A stretch of DNA of 64,000 nt, from assembly GCA_010015675.1 (NCBI GenBank), contig ML976991.1:747352-811351 (forward strand), read 5' to 3'. The number at the start of each line of letters is the position of its first letter. Position 1 is the stretch's first letter. A program made the translations under genes and the position numbers. Of this stretch, positions 1-11,268 are shown piece after piece. A model generated the notes under the pieces. It had not been told where the DNA came from and ran no database searches. It saw only the letters and a list, made by a program, of their open reading frames with translations. Source of the DNA: Byssothecium circinans. Its lineage: Eukaryota; Ascomycota; Dothideomycetes; Pleosporales; Massarinaceae.

Positions 1-138
1 CCATGCTATGCAAGCTCGTTGTCGTGATTGATCAATCTACATAGTTTGTTGGTGTTCAACTCATCAAACCTGTACCAGCTAATAGACGACTACTGACCGC
101 TGCTCATCAACAACCCAGTCCGCAACAGATTAGAGCAG
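1..138. other. left edge, 3' flank of the first gene
   Basis: This short stretch lies downstream of the stop codon of the minus-strand deubiquitinase gene. It probably carries that gene's 3' untranslated region. No coding signal is seen. Confidence 0.4.
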
Positions 139-1737
139 CTACTTTCCCTGCGGAAACAGATGCAGAACCTTCTCTAAATGACCGTTCGCAGCCAACATCT
201 CCATCCAGGCCTGAATAGCAGGACCGTAGTCCCACCTTCTCGCCTCCGCAGCCTGGTTTTCTTCTTCAACCTGCGTCTCTTCGACCTGGTACTCGACCGC
301 CAAGCGCCGCTGCTCAACAACCAACTTCCTACGTCGCTCAAGCAGGCCCGGCAAATCCTCCTTCTCCATCTCCTGTACCACACTCTCGGGCGCGGTGTAC
401 GCCTTACGCTCCTCATTACTGATACCTTCGAAGAACGAGGGACTCGGAGGCTCAGCATCTACATCATCGATGATGAAGGATCGCCAGTCTGTGTTGATGG
501 AGGAAAGCTTGTGCTCGGCGGCCTTCATCGTGGCGTTTGCGGTGCAGAATTCCTTCTTGAGGGTGATGATGGGCGACTGCGCGACGGCAAAGATTCCGTA
601 GTCGTCGTCTCCGGCGGCCATGAGCGCCATGACGCGGTCGCTGATGGCGTTGATCCATGACTCGGGTTGGGACACGTCGTAGTGGCCCATGGAAGTGGGT
701 TGGTAGTCCATGCCGTCGAGCTTCCAGACCTCGCCGTTGATTGGCACAAAGGCGATGTAGTGGTGCGCGTGTTCTTCGATGGACTCAACGCTCCCGTCAG
801 ATTCCCGGGCCTCGGAGTCGTGGCGCGCCGTTCGGCTCTTGCTTGTCGGCTTCTTGCCCTTGGGTTTAGCTTTCGCTTTCGATGCGGCAGCAGCAGCAGC
901 AGCAGCAGTGGCTTGGGCTTTGGCTAAGGCTTCTTTCTTGGCTTTATCACGGGCAGCTTTCCTGACCTTGTGAGATACCCAGCGGTCGTTCTCCAGGATA
1001 TCCATCTTCTTGGCGAACGAGTTGTGGATTTTCTTGACGAACGACCAGCTTGCGAAGGCCTCGCCGCGTTGATAAGGCGTCAAGTCCTGACTGAACTTCT
1101 TGAACTGACGCATGTACTCACCGACATCGATGTCCGCGGGAGAAGCGACGTTGAGGAGCGTGTGGATCATGGCAAGGGTTGCACAGCTGTTCTGCGCTGG
1201 CATCTGGTTGGCGAACCAGACGTCGGGCGGGCAGGACTTGGATTGCTTCTCTTTGTCAAACTCGCGGTGGCGCATGAGCATGACCAGGCCGAAGATAGGG
1301 CTTGGAAGGAAGGAGATGGTGTCCGGGTCCATCATGGGAACTTCGCGGACTGTGACACCTTGGACGCCGATCTCGCGTAGGATGACGTTGAAGTAGGCCG
1401 GCTCGCACTCGATCTCGCAGTAGCCTTGCCAGGTCTCCTTGGAAATGGTGACGGTTGCCTCATCGGGGTCGGTGTCGTCTTCATTCTGTTGGACAAGAGT
1501 CTTGGGAGGCGTGACCTTGGTCTTCTTGGAGGGAGACTCGTTCTCGACAGCAGGCTCGGAGAGTGCTCTCTTCGGGCTTGGAGACTTCTTTTTCTTCTCT
1601 TGCGCTCCATTGAGGATGGTGGAGCTCTCGACAGGCTGGGCGGGGATGGGGGCCTTTGGGCTTGAAGAGAGATCAATGGGAGCGTCGGCGGTGCTGCCAT
1701 TGAGCGCAGACGCTCTGGAATCAGGGTCGCGAGACAT
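139..1737 (-). CDS. ubiquitin C-terminal hydrolase, UCH37/UCHL5 type (peptidase C12)
   Basis: A single-exon 532-aa protein. Residues 1-100 are a low-complexity, basic and Ser/Pro-rich leader. The C12 catalytic domain follows from about residue 101 (ETWQGYCEIECEPAYF). The active-site set is visible: oxyanion Gln178 and nucleophile Cys185 in NQMPAQNSCAT, His326 in HHYIAF and Asp341 in KLDGMD. Between Cys and His, where the family has its active-site crossover loop, sits a long insert (about 258-322) with a nine-alanine run and a Lys-rich stretch. The end (RRWDYGPAIQAWMEML, about 500-516) resembles the ULD tail by which UCH37 binds Rpn13 on the proteasome. Fission yeast Uch2 is the closest well-known fungal relative. 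Inferred role: trimming ubiquitin chains at the 26S proteasome. The ATG is the first in frame and is followed by no competing start before the domain. Confidence 0.9.
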   Translation of the reverse strand: MSRDPDSRASALNGSTADAPIDLSSSPKAPIPAQPVESSTILNGAQEKKKKSPSPKRALSEPAVENESPSKKTKVTPPKTLVQQNEDDTDPDEATVTISKETWQGYCEIECEPAYFNVILREIGVQGVTVREVPMMDPDTISFLPSPIFGLVMLMRHREFDKEKQSKSCPPDVWFANQMPAQNSCATLAMIHTLLNVASPADIDVGEYMRQFKKFSQDLTPYQRGEAFASWSFVKKIHNSFAKKMDILENDRWVSHKVRKAARDKAKKEALAKAQATAAAAAAAASKAKAKPKGKKPTSKSRTARHDSEARESDGSVESIEEHAHHYIAFVPINGEVWKLDGMDYQPTSMGHYDVSQPESWINAISDRVMALMAAGDDDYGIFAVAQSPIITLKKEFCTANATMKAAEHKLSSINTDWRSFIIDDVDAEPPSPSFFEGISNEERKAYTAPESVVQEMEKEDLPGLLERRRKLVVEQRRLAVEYQVEETQVEEENQAAEARRWDYGPAIQAWMEMLAANGHLEKVLHLFPQGK

Positions 1738-2247
1738 GATGGGAGGTTAGACAAAGAGTAGTAGAAGGCTTCAAGCTGTAGATGAGGAAAGCAGATTGAA
1801 AGTGTGGAAATTCAAGTGTGAGGGTAAATGTTTGGAGGATGGAGAGATGGAGAGCGAAGGGACATGGTGTGGAAGCTATATAGAAAATCTATTCAGGACG
1901 GTGGGCGCAGCAAGACAATAGTAAGCGAGAGCACGGGCACAGAAAGAAGCAGGTGAAGGGAGAATAAGGAAATGCGAATTCCGGACATGCTCTGATGAGG
2001 TGAAGGAGAGCAAACGGTGCGGTTTTTGTACAGGTTGGTTACGCTAGTGGGGCTCCGTGCGCTGATTGGCCGGACAAGCAAGTATGACCTCGCGCCTCAT
2101 GGACGCGCCTAAGTTTTGTTTGACAACGAAGAATCACAGGAGAACCACAACGACGGCACCTCTCGTGCACCACCCGCCCGGCCGCCCATACTCCTCCTAC
2201 TGTCCCTCTTGACCCATGGTAGCTCACACGGCCGACTTCTGCTGGCG
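1738..2247. promoter_or_regulatory. divergent promoter region with an inverted CCAAT box
   Basis: The 510 bp between two head-to-head genes should hold both promoters. An ATTGG (inverted CCAAT) sits at 2064-2068, about 180 bp before the POM152 start. Purine-rich repeats near 1838-1860 lie in the probable 5' leader of the deubiquitinase gene. The frame upstream of the POM152 ATG is open from 2116 but has no ATG, so it was not included in the CDS. Confidence 0.45.
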
Positions 2248-5200
2248 ATGAACGGCACTCCACGACGAGGACCCGGCGGGTTTCCCGCAACACCGCAACA
2301 AAATGCCCGCTCGCCATTAGGGAACAGCAACGGCTCTTCTCCACCAAGTCGCCCAAATGTACGATCTCTCCCAGAGCTGCCGAAAGCAGTTCCCGCGCCA
2401 GACTCGCAGCCTCTCATTCCCACCGACATTCTCGATCCGGCGCAACAACGCTTCTACGTAACGGCATTCTACATAGCTCTGTTGTCATGGAAGATGTACG
2501 ACCGCTATCTGCTGGGGATTGAAGAGGTGGAGTCTTTCTGGATGTTTATGAAATGGAGCTTTATCGACGCGTGCTTCATCTTCGGCGTCCCGCTGCTGGA
2601 CATACCGTGGATGCAATGGAGCAATGGAGCTGCCGTGCTCTTTTTCACCGGACACACTGTGGTGGACTGGATGCTGATGTACCGGATTGGCATACCTTTT
2701 GCAGCTTGGGCCGCCTCACTTTTCGGCTTCCTATTCGATAGTGAGATGGCTATCAGCGAGCGCAGCGTCAAGCAAAATGCGATTCTACACAATGCGTCAC
2801 TCATCCTGGGGAAGCAGATTATCAACATCCTCCCCGAAGGGTACGTACAAATTGCAAAACTGTATCCAACGACAAACTAACAGAGTGCAGTTCTGCCATC
2901 CTGAATCCGAACCACGAATCCTTCTGCCTGAACTCGTCCGTGACACATCTCGAGATTCCGATCCTGATCAATCAGACTGAGCCTATCGAGATGCAACTTG
3001 TGCGCATAGACATCGAGAACAACCATAATGAGTCGATCACGATAGGCAAGAGAGAGCTCTCTAAGCTCATGAAGAAGGCGCAAAAGGGGACAAAGGCTAT
3101 AGATCCCGCTGACCCGCTCATTCTCAAGTACAGTATCAAAAAGAAGGGCGTGTATTTGCTCAAAAAGGTTCTGGACCGATCAAAGCTCGAGGTCCGCCCG
3201 CGAAGGTCGAATGTGATTGTTGCCGCATGCCCACAAGCGAGAATAAAACCGACTGGAAATGACCGCTGCCGAAATGACATGTCAGATGTCACTCTTGAAG
3301 TCGAGGGTGTCCCCCCTTTGGCCGTGAAGTATCGCTCGACGGTAGACGAAAAGCCACGAGGCGGCTCCGAGTTCCAGAACCTTCAGCCGGACGACATCAT
3401 TTCTCCCTTGGCGCGGCACTCTTCTCAAGCTCTCGTCAAACGCGGGGAGGAGGATGTATCATGGGCCCGCCCGTTGAAGCTCACGGTACCTCTGAACGAA
3501 ACTCTTGCCAACGGTATGAGGTGGGCATACTCAGTGGAGGAGGTTCGCGATGGCCTTGGAAACTACGTCAACTTCGCTCTTGCCGATGATGAGGATGGCC
3601 CAAAGATCAAATATACGGATATTGCACAATCTTTCCTTGTCCACGAGAGACCGAAAGTGCACCTAAGGGAGTGTAACCCACAGCACCCTTTGCAGGTCGC
3701 CAAAGGTCAATCCGCTCGACTCCCTATCCATTATTCGTCAACTGGAAAGAGCGCTATCGATGCGCCGCATGCTGTTGAGTACTTCTTCACGCCCGAAGCA
3801 TATATTGTTGCGGATGGAAAGCAGAGCCCAGACGCAGTTGTCAAGAAGCAGACATTGAGGACCACTCGTGATCAACCTCTCATTTCGGAAGCTGGTTTGT
3901 ACACGCTCAAATCCATCTCGACGGATTTCTGCGAAGGCGAAGTCCTGGAGCCCACCTCCTGTCTCCTACAGAACCCACCGCAGCCGCAGCTGTCCTTGTC
4001 AAGTGAGGATATTGTCGACAAGTGTGCTGGAAATCCTATCGGCCTTCGCGTAGCATTGGACTTCACGGGAACTCCTCCATTCCATGTTGCCTACACGGAG
4101 CAGAAGAGAGGCCACAAGGCGAAGACTCGCCATCAGCAAGTCGGTTCTCTTCGCGGCTCGATAGATCTTACGCCCGAAGAAGCTGGTCATTACACGTACA
4201 CTTTCAAGGAAGTCTCAGATGCCGTCTACCAGGGTCAAACACTGGAAAATCTTGTCCTTCAGCAAGATGTCAAGCCTCCCGCTTCTGCCCACTTTATTGA
4301 AGGCAAGATGCCCCAACAAGCTTGTATTGACCAGACAGCCGAGTTTGATGTCAGGCTGGTTGGGGAGGGTCCGTTCAAACTGGAGTATGAGATCGTTCAC
4401 AACGGGAAGCGATCCAAGCGTATGGTGGACGTTGAAGACTCGCATTACACCATTAGGACGGACAGGCTTAAGAGCGGCGGCGAGTACACCGTCGCTTTAT
4501 CTAGCATCACGGACAGGATGAACTGCAAGGACTTCTTGAAGGACGAAGCCAAGGTCCAGGTTCGGCATGAGCGTCCCAAGGCTTACTTTGGACACATTGA
4601 GGGTATACAGTCTGTCATGTCACTTGAAGGCAAACAGGTGGATCTTCCTGTTCGCCTCACGGGAGCAGGACCCTGGAGGCTGGAGTATCAGAATCTCGAT
4701 ACTAGATCCAAACAAAAGGTCGACATCTATGCTGCTAACTCGGCCCTGAATGTCCATGACCAGGGTACATACCAGCTTCTATCTGTTCGCGACTCCGTGT
4801 GCCCTGGATTCATCGAGGAAAAAGCCAACCAATTCAGCATCGGCTGGATCTCACGACCGCAGATAAGCATCCCGGAGTCGCCATCCATCATCTTTGAGAA
4901 CGGCAGATACATCAAAGACGCCGTTTGCGAAGGTGATGAGGACGCCTTTGACATTGCTTTCACCGGTATGTGCAATTATCTATGCACAGATTGATTTAAG
5001 CTAACGATATCTCAGGTAATGCTCCGTACGATACAACATATAGGCAGGAGTACAAGGACAAGAAGGGCAAGACCGCGGCCGTCAGTGAAAAGGAGCTTCG
5101 AGCACTTGGTTCCTCCGCATCCGTTAGGGTCGACACTGCCAAAGCAGGCGTATACGAATACACCTTTAGGAAGCTCGCCGACAGCCGTTACAATCACTCC

Positions 5201-6139
5201 CCGAGCCACTTCACTCCTCTCACGGTCCAACAAACGGTCAATCCGCGCCCAGCAGCACGCTTCGACAAGCCCGGCAAGACCTACAGCTACTGTAGCCGCG
5301 AAGCCGACGGCGAAGAAGTCATCCCTGTCACTCTCGAAGGTGTGCCGCCTTTCTACATGGAGGTCGAGATCAAGCACGCCGGCACTCCTACTCCCGAACT
5401 TAGCGTTCACCGCGACATCACATCGACCAAATACGACCTCAAGATCGAGCACCGCAAACTCCACCTCGGCCACTCAACCATCACCATCCGCAAAGTACGC
5501 GACGCACGAGGTTGTGGTTATAAGCCCCCACCGGGCGGTCCACGAGTCCAAATCAGCGTGCACGATGCCCCAACGGCAACGCCAATGGAAGATCGGAAAG
5601 ACTACTGCGTTGGCGAGCGTCTCTCTTTCACCCTCAGCGGCCAAGTCCCCTTCACCGTCTACTACACCTTCAATTCGGAAATGAAGAAAGCGTCCAACCC
5701 GCAGACCACCTTCCGCCGTCTCGCCGAACGCCCCGGCGTCTTCACCATCACGGGCCTCCGCGACTCCGCCTCGGAATGTCTCGCCGCCCTCGACATCACA
5801 AAACACATCCATCCCATCCCCACTGTCCGTCTCTCCGGCGGCCAAGTCACCGAAGTTGATATCCATGACGGCGGCAGCACGGACCTTGAATTCGCTTTTA
5901 CCGGCACGCCGCCGTTCGAGTTCACGTATACGCGTAGCACGAACGCGGCGAGGGGGAAGAAGAGCAAGTTGTTGGATGTTCGGACGGAGACGAGTCATGA
6001 GTATGTGATGAAGATCCCGGTGCAAGAGGAGGGTACGTATGAGGTTGTTAGCATCAAGGATGCTTGGTGTAGTTTTGCGAGGAGTTATGAGGGCAGTGGG
6101 AGTGCGGTCAGGGGTGACAAGAAGTTGTTGAGGTATTGA
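2248..6139 (+). CDS. POM152: nuclear pore membrane protein POM152
   Basis: Three exons (2248-2840, 2891-4965, 5016-6139) joined through two 50-nt introns give 1263 aa, close to the usual size of this nucleoporin (about 1250-1340). The N-terminal part is Pro/Ser-rich and faces the pore. Hydrophobic segments follow (FYVTAFYIALLSW, then ACFIFGVPLL, AAVLFFTGHTVVDWMLMY and GIPFAAWAASLFGFLF), which anchor it in the pore membrane. The long remainder is a series of related beta-rich modules with the recurring pattern G-x-P-(F/W)-x-x-x-Y, such as GTPPFHVAYTE, GEGPFKLEYE and GTPPFEFTYT; these are the lumenal Ig-like repeats that form the membrane ring. Splice phases are consistent (phase 2 then phase 1), each joining through a Gly codon. 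The start at 2248 is the first in-frame ATG. The gene converges with the F-box gene downstream. Confidence 0.95.
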
Positions 6140-6677
6140 GTGGGCTGGAGCATAAAGGTGGTAAGGGGAAAGAGGTAGTTCGTTGATGATGACCGAGGTG
6201 GACGGACACTGTGATGGATGATTGAAAAGCATTTCTGTGGCGTTTTGGGGGATCTTTTCATCTTTGGATGGTGGGGGAGCTTTCCTGGCTCTGCTTCGCC
6301 TCTCTTGACAAGAGAGAGAGGGAGGGAGGGAAGAATCGATGCATAGTATTGTGTAGGATGGTCATAGCTTAGCGTAAGCATGTAATTTGGCAATATGATT
6401 GAAATGCCCTGTACTATTATACAGCTACACTGCCATCATATCATTCAGAGATTCGTCAGCTTCGAGACCATCGCATTAAAGATGTAATCTACCAGAAGTG
6501 AAGTCTGGGCATACAAGACGAAAACCCCATGCCGTAGCAAGGTAAACACCCTCAGATGGAGGCTCGGTACTACTTCCCCTGGACCTATCCAACCAGGTTT
6601 TTCCCTCCCCGTCCTTAGCTCGGAATTATGGAAACTCCGCATCTTTAGCCCCCAAAATGCATCGAAGTACCGCTTTT
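6140..6677. other. convergent 3' flanks, no gene seen
   Basis: The stretch lies between two convergent genes and should hold both 3' untranslated regions. A GA-rich microsatellite-like tract sits at about 6309-6330. Nothing coding is supported. Confidence 0.4.
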
Positions 6678-8533
6678 CTAATCGTCAGGATACTCGTCCC
6701 TGACATTGCTCACAAACCTTCGCTCGCTCCCATCCCAGCGCTTAAAGTGGCGACCAGCGAGCATCATAATGGCAGGGGTCGGTTCGGTGGTTTCTGGGAA
6801 GTGCGAGATGTTCTCTTCTGCTACGTAGCGAACGGATTTATCAGAGACGCTAATAATATGTTAGACCAATTCGTACCATGATAAAGGCGGTAGAGGAGGA
6901 TAGCTTTGACTTACAGCACATGATAAAAAGCCTGATGTCTTCCCCCGCTCAGGCGATCAACGCCCATGTTCTGGATCCACTCCTCACCAGCGTCGCATTC
7001 GACATCCCAGCCCGTAATGATGCCTTCGTAGAAGTACCGCTTATGCTTAAACAGCTGGCCGACTCTAAACAACACGTTCTTTACGTTCCCATCGCGGGGT
7101 TTAGGGGCCCTCGGCTGTCCATCTTTGTACAATGTCGCATCACCAAAGCGCTCCAATCGCTCCCTCTCACGCTCGTTGTCGAAGAATGGAAGGACGTAGC
7201 GTTGGAACAGCGTGACATCCCACGGATGATGCGAGCGCAGGTGATCGATAAGGTAGGGAAGGTACTGACGTCGACGAGCTGCCATGTCCGAAAAACCGCC
7301 GAATGCTCCTTCCCGGGGCCCTAGAATGGTCATGGACCAGACAGCGGCGTAGAAGGAAGCGTCGATGTCAGGGTAGGAATCTCTCCAAGTGGAATTGATA
7401 CCGTTGGTGCCAACGTCGCGTCCGCGGATGATTTGTACAGAGTTCATTATGTTTCGCGCTGTACGTAGGACCATATTACGCGTGTCGGTAGGGGCGAGGA
7501 ATCTGCCGTGTTCCGCAGTTGGAATGCCAATTTCTCGGAGCATGTTGTGGAGGTCCGACGATGGTATTTCGGACGAGGTGCGGAACGGGTCGAGGTACAT
7601 GGTGTGGAGCTCGTCTGTGCTGGTGGGTTTGTAGTCGCCATCTAGAGTGTAGTTCTTGGGTGCGTGAACGATACAGTAGACGTGGGAGAGTACGGCGCAC
7701 GGGCGAGCATCGAGACCGACTTGCCTTGCCAGAGCGCAAAAGATGGCTACAGAGATCAGAGGAAGCGATTCATGATTTTGAGAGTGGAGCGCAAAGCCGA
7801 TGAAGCTGTTGCGGAGAGCCTCGTACAAGGCGTCTGAAACACCGTTGAAGCCTTGCTCGCGGAGGAAAGAGGCTACGGTGCAGGCTTTCGATCGCGTATC
7901 ACACTCAGGCAAGCCGGGATGTTGTTTTAGGAGGGCCGCTGCGAGCTGGTCGAGGTCGGTGGTGATAGTTTCAAATTCCACGTCTGGACCTATCCTAGTG
8001 AACATGTCATATGCTCCCAATGCGATCTCAATCGGCACATCCTCTCCGTTGAGCAGGTCCCTCCATACACTTATGGACATATCTCTCTGAATGCGCTCCA
8101 GTACTACCTTTGCATAGTATCTCCTCGCCAGTACATCCTCAGCATCATCTGGGCACCCGAGCTGCTTCAATAGCGTCTCTTTCACATCGTATCCGAAATC
8201 CGCAATCTGGTTGATGTGCCGTATTCGGTTTGTCGGAGACTCGAGTATACAGTTTAGTAGCCTCAGTGCTTCTCGCTCAACATTGACGCGATATACGAAG
8301 AGAGAGCGCCAGTCGACACTGGATAGTGGACCAGTGAGTTTGGCAGCGATGTCGTGGTGCGGGGCCCATGTCTGGTAATGCTTTTGGCAGAGGTTGCGCC
8401 ATATTGAAGGCGCATGGGTAATGCTGTTTATGAATCTGTTGGTCTGGGAGACCGACAACAACGACTGGGGCTCGAGGTGGAAGAATATGGCTTCCAGTAA
8501 CTCGGTTGGGAGTTGGACGAAGGTGCGCGTCAT
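6678..8533 (-). CDS. FBXO21-like F-box protein with transglutaminase-like and YccV-type domains
   Basis: Two exons (8533-6915, then 6849-6678, intron 65 nt) give 596 aa. The order of domains is: an F-box at residues 5-50 (QLPTELLEAIFFHLEPQSL), a SirB1/transglutaminase-like region at about 140-330 (NSFIGFALHSQNHESLPLI, VGLDARPCAVLSHVYCIVH), and a C-terminal hemimethylated-DNA-binding/YccV-like domain from about 495 (FRVGQLFKHKRYFYEGIITG). The last part of that domain (APTP-like stretch ending ISHFPETTEPTPAIM) is supplied only by exon 2, which supports the splice. This architecture matches vertebrate FBXO21, a substrate receptor of SCF ubiquitin ligases. Inferred role: choosing targets for ubiquitination; the substrate is unknown. 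Confidence 0.88.
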
Positions 8534-9401
8534 GGTGAGTTGATGGCGATGATGAGCTATTGGAAGGTGGGTAGGCGCTCACAGACGGGTTACAGCAAAG
8601 AAATGCCCTTGGCGTTCTAGGTTAAGAATTGTCGTGCTGAGGCATGAGCGGCAAATACGCTGGTGGGCAGCATTGTCGATGTCGTCAGTGATGTGTTTGA
8701 GGAGTTGACTAAGCGGCCTCGGCAATCGATACGGCGATAACGATAACGAATCTCCAACACAGTGCAAAATGCATTTGGCTGAACTTAGAGATTGTTACTG
8801 CATCAGGAATTGAAGTTCAATTTTGAGAGATAACATAATGAGCGTTCTACGTTGTATAAATCAAAGTGAGGTTCGCTATGAAATGGTTGGTCGATAGTCG
8901 AGGAGAATGAATTGATCGCACCATTTCGGCATGATAAATCACGGACCGTACAATATTAGCAATTAGCAAACTTGATTCTGGATATAATCCTCGACCTTGC
9001 ACTTCATGACTGAATTTCCAGACTTTTTCCTTGGGTTCCTAGGATCATGTTAGAATCACTTCGTAGATCGTGGAGATGTCAACCTCCGAACTCCTCCTTG
9101 CAAGCTGTCGGAAGGCTGCGGAAACGCCGTATCGCAAGATGAATACCTCCAGGCGCACAGAGCGCCCAAACTTTCGAACGTGAAGCTTATTTGGGCTTTA
9201 TGACGCCGACTATCCAGCCCTGTTCTCGTCGCTTTTCGTCCGGGACGCCCTTTGCGAAGAGCCGCAGTGGATTCGCTAGTTACCTAACCACAGTGCCGCA
9301 ACATCATGACGACTTAAAGAGCTCATACAGGCCTCATCGATACTCGCAACATCACTACCACCTACACAGCCCGCCAATCGGTACCCTGGATATCCGCAAA
9401 C
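8534..9401. promoter_or_regulatory. divergent intergenic region, promoters inferred
   Basis: These 868 bp separate the F-box gene and the SEC14-like gene, which point away from each other. Both promoters must be here. I see no ORF with a recognisable domain and no convincing named element. Confidence 0.35.
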
Positions 9402-11268
9402 ATGGCGGAGCTCACGCGCGTCGAGTCTTTTCAATATCCCTCCGGCCACTACGCTCACCTCTCGGAGAACCAGCAGACACAGCTCGACGTCTTCAAGCAG
9501 CTGTGCCAGGAAGAAGGCTATTACACACCTGCAGGGACAGACGGCAAGACTGAAGCCAGCCACGACGACGAGACGCTACTGTAGGGATTCTGAAGCGCAA
9601 CGTTAAGCGGGGTACTGACTCCATCCAGACGCTTTCTTCGCGCGCGACGCTTCGTGCCAGCAGAAGCCTTGAAGCAGTTCAAAGACACCGAAGAGTGGCG
9701 CAAGGAGAATGGCATACACCGTCTCTTCTACGACATAGAGGTGGACGAGTTTGAACAGACACGACGGCTGGTACGGGGCCGACCCAGGTTTCGCGACATG
9801 GCATGACATGGCTAATGATGCGCAGTATCCCCAATGGCTCGGACGACGCGACAAGCGCGGCATCCCCGTGTATCTATTCGAAGTGGCCCCATTAAACTCC
9901 AAGAACATCTCTTCTTACGAGAAGGATCTAGTCAAAGCCCGCACGACTTCTCCGAAAGTCCCAACTAAGAACCTCCGTCTCTTCGCCCTATACGAGGCGC
10001 TCACCAGATTCGTCCTCCCGCTATGCTCCTCCATCAAACGCAATCACCCCGAGACGCCGATTTCACAGAGTAACAACATTGTGGACATCAGTGGAGTTGG
10101 TCTGAAGCAGTTTTGGAACTTGAAGAACCACATGCAGGATGCCTCACAGCTCGCTACTGCACACTATCCAGAGACGCTGGACAGGATCTTCGTCATCGGC
10201 GCGCCTGCCTTCTTCCCAACGGTATGGGGCTGGATCAAGCGGTGGTTCGATCCCATCACCGTCTCGAAGATCTTCATTCTCTCGCCCGCGAACGTCTACC
10301 CCACCCTCTCGCAATACATCGATCCTGAGAACATACCCAAGAAATATGGCGGGAAATTGGACTTCGCATGGGGTGACATGCCCAACCTGGAGCCTGAGAT
10401 CGAAGCGGCGATTAAGTGGGAGTCGCCCGCCATACAGAAAGGGAAGAACACTTTCCCTATTGGACCTATAGAGTGGGAGAATGGTGAAAACGGAGCGCTG
10501 AAGGCAGTTGCTGTAGGGCAGGAAAAGGGAGTGCCCAGACGAAGAACCATCTTCACCATCCCCAACCCGGTTGGACCAAAGCCTGAAGCTCCACCTGTGC
10601 TCAATACTCCGATCGATGAAGCCGAGCTGTCTCTAACGACTGTCGGGTCGGCAACGCATCCCCCAGATTCGCAAATCCCCAATCTAGACGAAACTCCGCC
10701 TTCAGATACGCCTACCCCTTCTTCAACACCCAAACCCGAGTCGCAAGTACCAGCATCCGCCACACCCACGACTTCTGAAAACGTCGAACCGACCAAGAGT
10801 CTGGAGTCAAATCTCCCCATCCGTGAAGGCACATCAGACACTCGATATGAGCAGCAACACCTTACGCACGCGTCCGGTCAGCTTTCCGATGGCACACCTC
10901 ATGCCGCTGTGAACGACCACGGCCACGGCGACAAGACTGTAACTATGGAGCCGGCCACAGTCGGGCAGACACCCAAGGATGTCTCATTTCCGCCTGCAGA
11001 AGCACCGGCGCCGAGTTACGTTGAGCAAGCAAAGTCAGTCGCTGCAACAGCAACTTCGACCATGACGTCTACCGTGGGATCAGCAGCGGGTACCGTGAGT
11101 GGACTCGTCAATGGTACCAATTCAGAGAAGGCTGAGGGAAAGCCCGAGGAAAAGCTTGTGGAGAAGAGTCCGGAACAGAAGGCGTTGGATGCGAAGACCG
11201 ACCAGAAGGATGAGCCTGCTGTGGAGGGTTTCTTGAGGGAGAAGGTTGGGAGTCTGGTGTCGAAATAA
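9402..11268 (+). CDS. SEC14-like phosphatidylinositol transfer protein (CRAL-TRIO) with a long disordered tail
   Basis: Three exons (9402-9580, 9629-9770, 9826-11268) give 587 aa. Residues 25-95 form the helical CRAL-TRIO N-terminal region (LLRFLRARRFVPAEALKQF). The lipid-binding domain runs from about 110 to 290 and shows typical landmarks: DISGVGLKQFW, AHYPETLDRIFVIGAP, TVSKIFILS, YIDPENIPKKYGGKLDFAW. The last 270 residues or so are Pro/Ser/Thr-rich and disordered, unlike yeast Sec14p, which ends soon after the domain. Inferred role: phosphatidylinositol/phosphatidylcholine exchange at Golgi or endosomal membranes. The ATG has a good context (AAACATGGC). Intron 2 contains a clear GGCTAATG branch site. 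Confidence 0.92.
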
